NCBI RefSeq assembly: GCF_900110185.1
Contig: NZ_FOCT01000013.1
Span: 1-64,000 of the forward strand
DNA: 64,000 nucleotides
Reading direction: 5' to 3'
Origin: Nitrosospira multiformis
Lineage (GTDB): Bacteria > Pseudomonadota > Gammaproteobacteria > Burkholderiales > Nitrosomonadaceae
Below the pieces are notes generated by a model. The model was not told where the DNA came from and ran no database searches. It worked only from the letters and a program-made list of their open reading frames with translations. Shown piece after piece: positions 51,807 to 60,158 of the stretch. Each line of letters starts with the position of its first letter. The stretch's first letter is position 1. A program made the position numbers and the translations under genes.

Positions 51807-52175
51807 GTGGTTTTACCCACGCTGTTGAGAACACAGAAAAAAAGTAATCCGGATGGGACAACTGTAGCTACCTTTAATCTCGCTACTACGGAAGTATGGA
51901 GAGATAGGGAAGGTAATCGACAGGAAAGAACAGAATGGCATCGAATCGTGTTTTACAAAGCACTAGCTGATGTAACAAGGGACTATCTGAAGAAAGGAGC
52001 ACTGGTATATCTTGAGGGAAAACTCAGGACCCATTATTGGGAAGACAAAGACGGCAAAAGGCGATTTACAACAGAAATAGCAGGCAACTTACTTAGAATG
52101 TTGGACAAAAAACCCGTCAAGCATCCAGTGGACGGATCGACTTTAGATGAAGAAGTGCTGGATGTTCCATTCTGA
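51807..52175 (+). CDS. ssb: Single-stranded DNA-binding protein, N-terminus altered
   Basis: 122 aa from the GTG at 51807. The OB-fold is clear from residue 14 (NPDGTTVATFNLATTEVWRD; REGNRQERTEWHRIVFYK; YLKKGALVYLEGKLRTHYW) with the typical acidic tail ending DVPF, the motif that binds partner proteins. The first beta-strand usually read as NKVILIGNLG is replaced by VLPTLLRTQ, with no ribosome-binding site. The inverted repeat ends 26 bases upstream, so insertion or recombination probably removed the original start. Function may be lost or rescued. Confidence 0.75.
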   Translation: MVLPTLLRTQKKSNPDGTTVATFNLATTEVWRDREGNRQERTEWHRIVFYKALADVTRDYLKKGALVYLEGKLRTHYWEDKDGKRRFTTEIAGNLLRMLDKKPVKHPVDGSTLDEEVLDVPF

Positions 52176-52229
52176 AAAAAATTGAGCAAACTAACAGCCG
52201 ATTAAAAAGGGCTGACAAAGGATTTTGAA

Positions 52230-52505
52230 ATGAATGTTATTCCAATAAGGCGGAACCTCAACTATTCAAATCCACCCAGAGTTCATATGGGCAGTAAAGT
52301 AGTATCAAGGTTCGTTAGCATTCTGTGGTTTCTGGTTGCGTTTTTTTGGCCCGTATTACGTTGGTTGCTCGCTATCGATGTTACTTTTCAGTTTTTCCGT
52401 ATGCTGATTGGTTTTTCACGGTCCGGTTTATACTTTGACTGGTCTTTTTTTCTTCATTTTCTCCTCTACACCTGCATGATCTGTTTTGTTACATCAAAAA
52501 GATGA
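52230..52505 (+). CDS. kleE: KleE-like small membrane protein
   Basis: 91 aa, AAGGA before the ATG. Basic N-terminus, then membrane helices (SILWFLVAFFWPVLRWLLA; FFLHFLLYTCMICFV) with the stretch WPVLRWLLAIDVTFQFFRML, which I recall as the signature of KleE from IncP plasmids. KleE belongs to the kle stable-inheritance operon controlled by KorA and KorC. Role unknown. Located between ssb and korB. Confidence 0.6.
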   Translation: MNVIPIRRNLNYSNPPRVHMGSKVVSRFVSILWFLVAFFWPVLRWLLAIDVTFQFFRMLIGFSRSGLYFDWSFFLHFLLYTCMICFVTSKR

Positions 52506-52517
52506 GGTAAATAATCA

Positions 52518-52532
52518 TTTACGCGGCTTAAA
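52518..52532. promoter_or_regulatory. KorB-operator-like site upstream of korB
   Basis: TTTACGCGGCTTAAA, 57 bases before the korB start. See the matching site at 47862-47876. Confidence 0.5.
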
Positions 52533-52533
52533 T

Positions 52534-52585
52534 AAATCCCCAGTTTTTGCTAGACTCATTTTGATTAAAAAGTAGCTGGGGATTT
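52534..52585 (+). promoter_or_regulatory. Inverted repeat enclosing the korB promoter region
   Basis: AAATCCCCAG (52534-52543) and CTGGGGATTT (52576-52585) are perfect inverse copies. The right arm contains the GGGGAT ribosome-binding site of korB, so a hairpin in the RNA would hide it. Alternatively the arms are a protein-binding dyad. Confidence 0.5.
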
Positions 52586-52589
52586 CTAG

Positions 52590-53552
52590 ATGGTAAAAGC
52601 CAAAAAAAAAACAGATGATCAATCAAGCCGACATATCGCGCCGTCTCTGAACGATCCCGGACAGGAATCGGTATCTACCTCACATAGTCCAATAGAATTG
52701 CCGCTGGATTTGATAGATGAAGATCCAAACCAGCCTCGAACCGTTTTCGATCCTCAACTCCTTCAAGAATTGGCGGACACAATCCGTGCCAGGGGGGTTA
52801 AAAACCCAATCTCAGTACATCTTAATACGGAGAAACCAGGTCGGTACATCATCAATGATGGGGCCCGGCGTTATAGAGCCTCTAAGATGGCAGGTAAAAA
52901 GTCTATTCCTGCGTTTATTGATCCCGATTTTACGAAAATAGATCAGATTATCGTCAATGCTCATCACGCTAACTTTACGCCGAGGGAATGGGCAATCCTG
53001 ATAGATCAGGAAGAAAAAAAGGGAAAGCAACGGATTCAGATTGCCAAAGAATTGGGGAAAACCCCTCCATTTGTAACCTACTACAGTAACCTTCTAAAGC
53101 TGCCCGAGCCGCTCGCTGAAGTATTTAATTCGGGGCGGTGCGAAGATGTTTCTGCACTCACTCAGCTATTCACAGTATGGAAACTGTATCCTGATGATGT
53201 GGAAATATGGCTCGATGACTCAACTGTAGAGGTTACGCGCCACTCCATAAGGAGTCTACGAGACTTTCTGGATAGGCGCGCAGAGCAGGAATCCTCTTCC
53301 ACGCTGGCTCCCCAAGAAATTCATTTAGAAGCAGAAACAACATCTCGCGAGCGCAAACGGCGCACGACAAATCCTTTCAAGCTACGAAAGCCACTCGTAC
53401 AGGTACGCATTGATGATCGGATTGGGTATTTACTTTACTATCGCCGTCCTTCCCGCTTCGGAAGAGCATGGATTCGATATCAGGATAGCGGGGAAGAGAA
53501 AGAACACGCAATGAATGACGTTCAGCTTGTCGGGCTGGCAGAGGGTGAGTAA
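52590..53552 (+). CDS. korB: KorB-like ParB-family repressor and partition protein
   Basis: 320 aa. ParB N-domain: PLDLIDEDPNQPRTVFDPQL, ADTIRARGVKNPISVHLN, INDGARRYRASKMAG; helix-turn-helix QIAKELGKTPPFVTYYSNLL; GRCEDVSALTQLF. The C-terminal SH3-like dimer domain (KPLVQVRIDDRIGYLLYYRR) is characteristic of KorB. RK2 KorB represses several operons and loads at operator sites. A second ParB is encoded with parA, so roles may be divided. Confidence 0.9.
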   Translation: MVKAKKKTDDQSSRHIAPSLNDPGQESVSTSHSPIELPLDLIDEDPNQPRTVFDPQLLQELADTIRARGVKNPISVHLNTEKPGRYIINDGARRYRASKMAGKKSIPAFIDPDFTKIDQIIVNAHHANFTPREWAILIDQEEKKGKQRIQIAKELGKTPPFVTYYSNLLKLPEPLAEVFNSGRCEDVSALTQLFTVWKLYPDDVEIWLDDSTVEVTRHSIRSLRDFLDRRAEQESSSTLAPQEIHLEAETTSRERKRRTTNPFKLRKPLVQVRIDDRIGYLLYYRRPSRFGRAWIRYQDSGEEKEHAMNDVQLVGLAEGE

Positions 53553-53571
53553 TTTACGAAAGGGGAGGGGA

Positions 53572-53931
53572 GTGGAAGTATCAGCAAAGAAAGAGCGCAT
53601 CCTTGTCATGAATGGGCAGCGTCTTCTCCAGCAGGAGCAGGGAGGAGAGTGGATTACGCAAAAGGTTTCCAAGGCCGGTCGCCTCAAGCCTGGAATCTAT
53701 AATGCCTATCTCGCGAAGGATGCGGATCCTACTGTGCAGCACAACGGAATTGTGTTTTATGCAGATGAGATCTACGTATACCAGAAAACAGAACAGAATA
53801 TTGTTCGGCATCTATTCCAAGTATTCGACTCTATCCCCGAATATGGCAAGCCCGTTTCCATTTCATATGAGCAGGGGAAAGCCCTTGTGGCGGACGCTGC
53901 TTTGAGCAAAAGCAGAAGATTGTCCCGCTAA
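53572..53931 (+). CDS. kfrB: KfrB-like small protein
   Basis: 119 aa from the GTG at 53572, six bases after AAAGGGG; the next Met is at 53608. The body (ERILVMNGQRLLQQEQ; VSKAGRLKPGIYNAYLAKDA; GKPVSISYEQGKALVADAAL) resembles KfrB of IncP plasmids as I remember it, a small protein encoded by the kfr stability operon. It starts 19 bases after korB and is probably co-transcribed. Function unknown. Confidence 0.55.
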   Translation: MEVSAKKERILVMNGQRLLQQEQGGEWITQKVSKAGRLKPGIYNAYLAKDADPTVQHNGIVFYADEIYVYQKTEQNIVRHLFQVFDSIPEYGKPVSISYEQGKALVADAALSKSRRLSR

Positions 53932-53938
53932 TTCATTA

Positions 53939-54394
53939 CTAGCCTGTATACCATAACATCGCTAGAGCTGTGGCGAATCCAAGGAACGAAACTAGGAAGC
54001 TAATGCTGGAGAAGCGCTGCAAATGCCTGTATTCCTCCATCATCTTGCGGACCACCATCTCATTTTCCATTCGTTGCAGACTGAAGAGACGTTTTGCTTC
54101 CTGTTCGAGGGCTAGACAGATGCTATTGGTGGCTTCGCGCATGGTTTGTTCCAGCCGCCCTGCAGCTTCATCCTGTAGCTCCTTTGAGAGTGTTCTCAAG
54201 CCCTTTAGGTAGTCGTTCAAGATCATCTTCTGAATACCTGTGGCGGACTCCATCACCTGTCTGTTGATGGTATAAGTCATCAGGATAGGATCATCGCGTC
54301 CAACGGAGATACCATGACGAATAGCCACTTCCCGGATGATTTCATCAAGCGCATCACGCTCCCACGAAAGACTATTCTTTTCATTACTGTTCAT
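53939..54394 (-). CDS. traM: TraM-like conjugal transfer protein
   Basis: 151 aa. EIIREVAIRHGISVGRDDPI opens the conserved part shared with IncP TraM; a helical middle (QMILNDYLKGLRTLSKELQ has no membrane part) and a C-terminal helix (ISFLVSFLGFATALAMLWY) follow. The start overlaps the traL stop by 4 bases. Order traK-traL-traM reading away from oriT is the RP4 order. The exact role in transfer is not well known. Confidence 0.75.
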   Translation of the reverse strand: MNSNEKNSLSWERDALDEIIREVAIRHGISVGRDDPILMTYTINRQVMESATGIQKMILNDYLKGLRTLSKELQDEAAGRLEQTMREATNSICLALEQEAKRLFSLQRMENEMVVRKMMEEYRHLQRFSSISFLVSFLGFATALAMLWYTG

Positions 54395-55119
54395 GCGGGT
54401 GCCACCAAGCCGCCGAGCCCCCCATAAAGCTGGTCGCGTACAATCTTCAAGCGCTGGCGCACCATGATCGGGAGTGAGGCAAGCTGTAAGGATTCCTCGA
54501 ACGTGCGCCGCGCTCGCAACATCTCTGACAGGTCGTGCCCATAGGTTTCACGTTTCAATGCAGGAATTTCAATTACGGCGGCCACCTGGTCGCGATGGTC
54601 TTTGCAGGCTTTCAGATCTACAAAGCGTTTTCCTTCATGTTCAATTAAGCCCCAATAGGGGTTAAGCCATACTACAAACGACACATCTTGCGGAAACTGG
54701 GAAGCCATTTGCGCAAAACCACTCACTGTATCGCGCAATGCCTGGCCGCCTGTGATCACGGTATGCACCAACAACCGATGGCCAATTTCGTACAAAAGCG
54801 CGGGAACATGATTCGTTATGAGGTAGTGCGACAGCGGGACGAAAGAGCTTGCCCCGTTATCGATGATGACATCCTGCTTAGACGAAGCAAGCAGTTCCAC
54901 TAATGCATCAAAATGGCGAGGATTGATCTCGTCTCCTTCCATAATTTCGAGTTTATGGACATTAAGCGCTTTATATCCGTGGAAGGTTGCATTTACTGGA
55001 TCTGTATCAATGCAGAGGGGTTTCTTTCCCATTGCATTCATGTATTGCGCAAGCACAGTGGCAATGAAAGATTTACCCACGCCGCCTTTTCCTTGCAGAA
55101 TCATATGAACATTTGCCAT
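54391..55119 (-). CDS. traL: TraL-like ParA-type ATPase
   Basis: 242 aa. Deviant Walker A QGKGGVGKSFIATVLAQYM at residues 9-16, KKPLCIDTDPVNATFHGYKA and DVIIDNGASSFVPLSHYLI. These are MinD/ParA motifs, and the protein matches TraL of IncP leaders. Middle gene of traKLM, overlapping both neighbours. Thought to assist the relaxosome or transfer; biochemical role unclear. Confidence 0.85.
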   Translation of the reverse strand: MANVHMILQGKGGVGKSFIATVLAQYMNAMGKKPLCIDTDPVNATFHGYKALNVHKLEIMEGDEINPRHFDALVELLASSKQDVIIDNGASSFVPLSHYLITNHVPALLYEIGHRLLVHTVITGGQALRDTVSGFAQMASQFPQDVSFVVWLNPYWGLIEHEGKRFVDLKACKDHRDQVAAVIEIPALKRETYGHDLSEMLRARRTFEESLQLASLPIMVRQRLKIVRDQLYGGLGGLVAPA

Positions 55120-55463
55120 CAGAGTATCTCCTCGTCTTTTAAAGGGGTTGAAGAAAAGGTGAAGCCAGCGGTATCAGTTGCGTGACGAGGCGGGGAAGGT
55201 GATTGATAAGCGCGCTTCGTCTTAGGTAATGCTTCCTCGCGCTTGATGATCAGCCGATTAACTTGGCTACAGAATGTGTTGTAGCTCGTCGTTACCTTTT
55301 GCTCGGCGTGGAGTGTTTCCCAGATCTGATAGACCGTCCACCCATCTTCGAGCGCATTGCGAATCTCTTCGCGTTGAGCGAGGAACGCAGCAAGGTTGCG
55401 AGCATTCCTGCTGGATCTATTGTCTTTGACTCGTAACAATATTCTGTAAGAAAGGTTAGTCAT
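55119..55463 (-). CDS. traK: TraK-like oriT-binding protein
   Basis: 114 aa, basic. The core NLAAFLAQREEIRNALEDGW, TVYQIWETLHAEQKVTTSYN matches TraK of RP4, which bends oriT DNA and strengthens nicking. Directly adjacent to oriT and divergent from traJ. The stop overlaps the traL start (TGATG). A predicted promoter lies at 55492-55520. Confidence 0.85.
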   Translation of the reverse strand: MTNLSYRILLRVKDNRSSRNARNLAAFLAQREEIRNALEDGWTVYQIWETLHAEQKVTTSYNTFCSQVNRLIIKREEALPKTKRAYQSPSPPRHATDTAGFTFSSTPLKDEEIL

Positions 55464-55491
55464 GTGAATTCAATTTAATGAATTATGAACA

Positions 55492-55541
55492 ATAGTATAT
55501 CGAACATTTATGTTGCACAACCAAAGTATTTTTGCTAACTT
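55492..55541. promoter_or_regulatory. Divergent traK/traJ promoter region with shared palindrome
   Basis: Minus strand: TTGTGC-17-TACTAT (55492-55520) for traK. Plus strand: TTGCAC-17-TAACTT (55513-55541) for traJ. Both -35 boxes lie within the palindrome GTTGCACAAC (55512-55521), so one repressor could shut both. The trb promoter contains the same TTGCACAA. Confidence 0.55.
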
Positions 55542-55599
55542 CAATTCATCTTTGAAAGAATTCCGGAAGAATTCGGAGCACTGGATTTTTGTTTCGAAG

Positions 55600-55725
55600 A
55601 GAGTGGGGGCAAGATATGTGAAGTGGGCCTACCCGCAAGCGGCCATTCCCCCTTCACTTTTCCCTTTATTCGCACGGATGTGCTCAACAGGAATCTTGCC
55701 CTGCGGGGCAAACTGATTGGGGTGC
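55600..55725. other. oriT: Origin of transfer (oriT), RP4-like
   Basis: The segment reads like RP4 oriT throughout: GTGAAGTGGGCCTACCCGC, then TTATTCGCAC, GTGCTCAACAGGAATC, TTGCCCTGCGGGGC. The minus strand CTTCACATATCTTG-CCCCC matches the RP4 nic site (CTTCACCTATCCTG-CCCGG), so nicking should occur between the bases opposite 55610 and 55609. The stem ACCCGCAAGCGG (55631 on) corresponds to the TraJ-binding repeat. Confidence 0.92.
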
Positions 55726-55751
55726 GGCTGCCGCCGCCGACAGGGGAGAGC

Positions 55752-56111
55752 ATGGAACAAGAGCAGGAGCCCACACGCAAGGGCAGTACCCCGATCAAGG
55801 TGTACTGCCTACCCGAAGAAAAAGCGCAGATAGCGGAGAACGCGAAAGCGGCAGGCTTGAGCCTGTCCACCTTCCTGTTGCGGGTGGGCGCAGGCTTTGA
55901 GGTCCGTACCGTGCTCGACTACCAGCGCATCGAGGAGTTGGCCAGGGTCAATGGCGATCTTGGGCGCCTGGGCGGATTGCTCAAGTTGTGGCTCACGAAC
56001 GACGAGCGGTTGCGTGAAGTCCGGACAGAGGAGTTGCGCGGACTCTTGAACAAGATCGAGCGCAACCAGGAAGCCATGCGCACCATCATGCAGAAAGTGC
56101 TGGCGCGATAG
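55752..56111 (+). CDS. traJ: TraJ-like relaxosome accessory protein
   Basis: 119 aa from the ATG at 55752 behind GGGGAG; a longer frame runs through oriT and is not real. The ribbon-helix-helix core PIKVYCLPEEKAQIAENAKA, AGLSLSTFLLRVGAGFEV and helical tail (GLLKLWLTNDERLREVRTEE) match TraJ, which binds oriT first and recruits TraI. Followed by traI after 19 bases. Confidence 0.92.
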   Translation: MEQEQEPTRKGSTPIKVYCLPEEKAQIAENAKAAGLSLSTFLLRVGAGFEVRTVLDYQRIEELARVNGDLGRLGGLLKLWLTNDERLREVRTEELRGLLNKIERNQEAMRTIMQKVLAR

Positions 56112-56130
56112 AGGGGCAGGGGAGGGAGGA

Positions 56131-58209
56131 ATGATTGCCAAGCACATTCCGATGAAGTCTGCCCGGCGCAGCAGTTTTCGCGAACTGGTGGCCTACATCA
56201 CTCACGCGAAGGACAAGGCGGTGAGGATCGGGGAAGTCAGAGTCACGAACTGCCATCAGCAGGAGGCGCAGGACGCAGTACTGGAAGTGCTTGCCACCCA
56301 GCTGCAAAACCAGCGCGCCTGCAGCGACAAGACCTATCACCTCCTGATCTCGTTTCCCGCAGGCGACTCCCCCTCGGCGGAGGCCTTGCGCGGCATCGAG
56401 GATGAAGTCTGCAACGCACTGGGTTTCGGGGAGCATCAGCGCGTGAGCGCTACGCACACCGACACCGACAACCTGCACATCCATGTGGCGATCAACAAGA
56501 TCCATCCAAAGACACTTGCCATCCACAATCCGTATTGCGATTACAAGGCCCTGGGAGCCGTCTGCGAGCGCCTGGAGCATGTCCATGGCCTCATCCATAC
56601 CAATCATCAGACGATCGCTCCTGGAGCCCGTAATCGCGCCCTGGACGTGGAATATCTGGCAGGGGTGGAAAGCCTGCTTGGCTGGATTCAGCGCGAGTGC
56701 CTGGAAGAGCTACGCCAGGCGCAAAGCTGGGGAGAGCTGCATGAGCACTTGAGAAGAAACGGGCTTGCGCTTCAGGAACGGGGCAACGGACTCGTCGTCT
56801 CTGACCAGGAGGGAAGAACGGTCAAGGCAAGCTCCATTGCGCGCGACCTCTCCAAGGCGCAGCTCGAAAAACGCTTCGGCCCGTTTGAAGCAATTGATGC
56901 GCAGCTGCAGGCGAGCCGGGGACAGAAGGGCCAGGTACAGAAAGTAGAGAAGGTGGACAGGGCGTATCAGCCGCGGCCAATGGCGCGAGACTCCAGCACA
57001 ATCACGCTCTACCAGCGCTATCTCGCGGAACAGGCGGGCAGGCGAAGCGCCCGGGCGCAAATACGCCAGGAGCTGCGCGAGCAGAAGCATTCCCTCGTGT
57101 CGCAGGCGAAGGACCGCGCGAGAATCAAGCGCGGACTGATCAGGGAGCTCGCTTGCGACCGCTTCATGAAATGCATGCTCTACCGGCAGGCAGGCGCGGC
57201 CTTGCGCGAGGATATCGGATCCATCCATGCCCGGCAAAGGGCAGCGCATGAGGAAAAATTCTCGCATGCGAGAAGCTTGTCCTGGTTTGACTGGCTTGCC
57301 GAGTGCGCGTCCATGGGTGACGCACAGGCGCTGGCCACCCTGAGGAGGCGACAGCGCGCTGCCCTCGGTCGCGTCAATGCGCTGCTGGGCAAGCAGGAGG
57401 AGGTAGGGCAGGGCAGGCCGCTGCAGGGGAAGAAGAATTCTGCCTCACACGCTGGAACCAGGATCGATGGTGCCTCCCACGCTGGGATTGATGGTGCGAG
57501 GATCGACAGCGTAACCAAGCAGGGCACGCTCATCTATACCCATGGCGACAGACAGGGCAGATCCGCTATCCGCGATAGCGGCAATCGCCTGGAAGTCTCG
57601 GAGGCTATCCGCCAGGATGGGCTGGAGCTGGCCCTTGCCATGGCGGTGAAGCGCTTCGGGCGATCCCTCAGGATCGAGGGCGATGCGGCGTTCAGGGAGC
57701 GCGTTCTCTCCACGGCCAAGGCACTGCAGCTCGATATCCGTTTCGACGGGATGAGGCAGGCGGAATTGAAAGAAGGGCAGGGCAGGGCGCAAGGGGCAAG
57801 CACAGGGGAGGTGCGGCGCAAGGCACCTGAGGCATTCGGCGCATCCGGCAATGTCCCCACGCTTGGTAGCGCCGGCACGGCCGCGGCAAGGCGCTATATC
57901 GCCGAGCGGGAAATGAAGCGGCAGAAAATCCCCGATATCCCCAGGCATGTCCTCGGGGAAATGAAACCGAGCCTTAACATGCGCTACGCCGGCTGGCGCC
58001 GGGTCGATGGGCAGTTCCTGCTGCTTGCCCAGACCAGCGCGGATGAAATTGCCGTGATTCCCGTGGAAGCGGATGTCATTGCGCGCGTGTCGGGATTGAG
58101 AAGGAATGATGTCATCACGCTCGACAACGGGAACGAGTCGATCAGGCGGCGGGTGCAGGAACTTGGGGGGCTCGGGGGGCTCGGCGAGACGAAAGGAATG
58201 CGGCGATGA
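56131..58209 (+). CDS. traI: TraI-like MOBP relaxase
   Basis: 692 aa. Motif I has Tyr22 (FRELVAYIT), the same position as in RP4 TraI, which attacks nic. Motif II is TYHLLISFPAGDSPS; motif III is HTDTDNLHIHVAINKIHP with the metal-binding His set. A central helical region follows, and residues 470-560 resemble an LPD7 domain (GRSAIRDSGNRLEVSEAIRQ, FRERVLSTAKALQLDIRFD). It lacks the long primase-linked RP4 tail. The third TTCTCGCATGCGAGAA palindrome lies inside (57259-57274). AGGGAGGA precedes the ATG; the stop overlaps traG. Confidence 0.95.
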   Translation: MIAKHIPMKSARRSSFRELVAYITHAKDKAVRIGEVRVTNCHQQEAQDAVLEVLATQLQNQRACSDKTYHLLISFPAGDSPSAEALRGIEDEVCNALGFGEHQRVSATHTDTDNLHIHVAINKIHPKTLAIHNPYCDYKALGAVCERLEHVHGLIHTNHQTIAPGARNRALDVEYLAGVESLLGWIQRECLEELRQAQSWGELHEHLRRNGLALQERGNGLVVSDQEGRTVKASSIARDLSKAQLEKRFGPFEAIDAQLQASRGQKGQVQKVEKVDRAYQPRPMARDSSTITLYQRYLAEQAGRRSARAQIRQELREQKHSLVSQAKDRARIKRGLIRELACDRFMKCMLYRQAGAALREDIGSIHARQRAAHEEKFSHARSLSWFDWLAECASMGDAQALATLRRRQRAALGRVNALLGKQEEVGQGRPLQGKKNSASHAGTRIDGASHAGIDGARIDSVTKQGTLIYTHGDRQGRSAIRDSGNRLEVSEAIRQDGLELALAMAVKRFGRSLRIEGDAAFRERVLSTAKALQLDIRFDGMRQAELKEGQGRAQGASTGEVRRKAPEAFGASGNVPTLGSAGTAAARRYIAEREMKRQKIPDIPRHVLGEMKPSLNMRYAGWRRVDGQFLLLAQTSADEIAVIPVEADVIARVSGLRRNDVITLDNGNESIRRRVQELGGLGGLGETKGMRR
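57259..57274. repeat. 16-bp palindrome, copy 3
   Basis: TTCTCGCATGCGAGAA within traI, read there in another frame (FSHARS) than in parB (NSRMRE). Conservation of the DNA but not the frame points to a DNA-level function. Confidence 0.85.
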
Positions 58210-60065
58210 GACCGGAAGTGAACAATGGCAGCGGTTCGCCAATTCGGGCAGACACGGCAAACCGTCCATTCCTGATGGCGGCGCTCTTCCTCCTGGTGCT
58301 CGTTTTGAGCCTCGCCGCGGCCACGCAGTACTTCGCGCACGCATTCCAGTATCACGCCGCCCTGGGTGCGCATCAGAACTTTCTCTACGCGCCCTGGAAG
58401 ATCCTCGAATGGGCAAAGCTGTGGCCGGATCGCTATGGGAATGAGTTTTCCATGGCAGGCAGTGTCGCCACCATGACCGCGGCCATCGGCCTGATCCTGC
58501 TTCTGGCCTTGAAGCGGCATCTGTCGGGGCCTGCCACGTCTTATCTTCATGGCTCGGCGCGCTGGGCCGGGAAAAAAGACATCGTTGCCGCGGGGTTGTT
58601 GCCGCCCCGGCGCTCCCTATTGGAGGTATTGAGAGGACAGAATGATGCCTCATCCCGTTCCACTGGCGTCTATGTGGGCGCCTGGGTGGACAGGAGGGGC
58701 CGGCAGCACTACTTGCGGCACAGCGGCCCGGAGCACGTGCTCTGCTATGCGCCCACGCGCTCTGGCAAGGGCGTAGGCCTTATCGTGCCAACCCTTCTAT
58801 CCTGGGGCGAGAGTGCCGTCATCACCGATTTGAAGGGCGAGCTGTGGGAGTTGACCGCCGGGTGGCGAAAGCAATACGCGGGCAACCGAGTGTTGCGCTT
58901 CGAGCCTGCCTCGATAAATGGTGGCGCGCACTGGAACCCACTGGACGAAATCCGGCTGGGTTCCGAGTTCGAGGTGGGCGACGTGCAGAACCTTGCTACC
59001 CTGATCGTCGATCCGGATGGAAAGGGATTGGAGAGCCACTGGCAGAAGTCCGCGCAAGCGCTTCTGGTCGGGCTCATCCTGCACGCGCTCTATCAGGCCA
59101 GAAGCAGTGGCGGGACAACACCTTCTTTGTCGGACATCGATTTCCTGCTCTCCGATCCCAATCGCGACATCGCGGAACTTTGGATGGAAATGTTCACTCT
59201 TCCCCCCTCGAGCGGGTCGAACTGCCGCATCGTGAATGCAAGCGGACGCGACATGATGGATCGGCCGACTGATGAGGCAGGTTCGGTCCTCTCCACCGCC
59301 AAATCCTATCTTTCGCTCTACCGCGATCCCGTGGTGCGCGGAAACATCAGTGACTCCCATTTCCAGATACGCAGCCTCATGCACCACGATGATCCCGTCA
59401 GCCTCTACATTGTCACTCGGCCCACCGACAAGGCGAGGTTGCGACCCCTGATCCGCATCCTGCTCAACATGATCGTGCGCCTGCTCGCGGACCGCATCGA
59501 GTTCGAAGGAGGGCGACCCAGGCCCGTCTACAAGCACAGGCTCCTGATGATGCTGGATGAATTCCCGAGCTTAGGCAAGCTCGAAATCCTGCAGGAATCC
59601 CTGGCATTTCTCGCAGGCTACGGCATCAAGTGCTATCTCATCTGCCAGGACCTCAGCCAGCTCAAGTCCTCCAGGACCGGCTACGGGCAGGATGAGTCCA
59701 TCACCTCCAACTGCCACATCCAGAACGCCTTCCCCCCTAACCGGGTGGAGACCGCCGAGCACCTCTCCAAGCTCACGGGGCAGACCACGATCGTAAGAGA
59801 GCAGGTGACGAAGGGAGACCGCCATACCTCGCGCACCCTGCAGGAGGTGCAACGCTCTTTATTGACGGTGGATGAGTGCCTGCGCATGCCAGGACCCGTC
59901 AAGGGGGTGAAAGACGGGAATGATGTGATCGAGAAGCCCGGGGACATGATCATTTACGTTGCAGGGTTCCCTGCGATCTATGGGCGCCAGCCGCTCTACT
60001 TCCAGGACGCCATCTTCCAGAAGCGGGCGGAAGTGCCAGCACCGAGGACGAGCGACAGGCTGTAG
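58206..60065 (+). CDS. traG: TraG (VirD4-like) coupling protein
   Basis: 619 aa. Two N-terminal membrane helices (LMAALFLLVLVLSLAAATQY; GSVATMTAAIGLILLLALKR). Nucleotide-binding domain: Walker A YAPTRSGKGVGLIVPTLLSW near residue 180, VITDLKGELWELTAG; Walker B LLMMLDEFPSLGKLEILQE near 440; CQDLSQLKSSRTGYGQDESI. Links the relaxosome to the Trb channel. The ATGA overlap with traI shows coupling. Confidence 0.95.
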   Translation: MRPEVNNGSGSPIRADTANRPFLMAALFLLVLVLSLAAATQYFAHAFQYHAALGAHQNFLYAPWKILEWAKLWPDRYGNEFSMAGSVATMTAAIGLILLLALKRHLSGPATSYLHGSARWAGKKDIVAAGLLPPRRSLLEVLRGQNDASSRSTGVYVGAWVDRRGRQHYLRHSGPEHVLCYAPTRSGKGVGLIVPTLLSWGESAVITDLKGELWELTAGWRKQYAGNRVLRFEPASINGGAHWNPLDEIRLGSEFEVGDVQNLATLIVDPDGKGLESHWQKSAQALLVGLILHALYQARSSGGTTPSLSDIDFLLSDPNRDIAELWMEMFTLPPSSGSNCRIVNASGRDMMDRPTDEAGSVLSTAKSYLSLYRDPVVRGNISDSHFQIRSLMHHDDPVSLYIVTRPTDKARLRPLIRILLNMIVRLLADRIEFEGGRPRPVYKHRLLMMLDEFPSLGKLEILQESLAFLAGYGIKCYLICQDLSQLKSSRTGYGQDESITSNCHIQNAFPPNRVETAEHLSKLTGQTTIVREQVTKGDRHTSRTLQEVQRSLLTVDECLRMPGPVKGVKDGNDVIEKPGDMIIYVAGFPAIYGRQPLYFQDAIFQKRAEVPAPRTSDRL

Positions 60066-60158
60066 CCTCGCATTGCACAATGACGAAAACCCATCCACCG
60101 AAAAGATCAACAGAAAGACAATGATGCGTTTTTCGTGTCAGATAATCCGCTTTGAGAA
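60066..60158. other. Short gap with a TTGCACAAT motif
   Basis: TTGCACAAT at 60073-60081 repeats the word found at the trb and traK/traJ promoters. No good -10 at 17 bp is seen, so it may be a repressor site only. Confidence 0.35.

Noticed and set aside
57445..58653. 402-codon minus-strand ORF across the traI/traG junction
   Set aside because: It spans the ends of two well-supported genes on the other strand and shows only Arg/Pro/Ser-rich composition.
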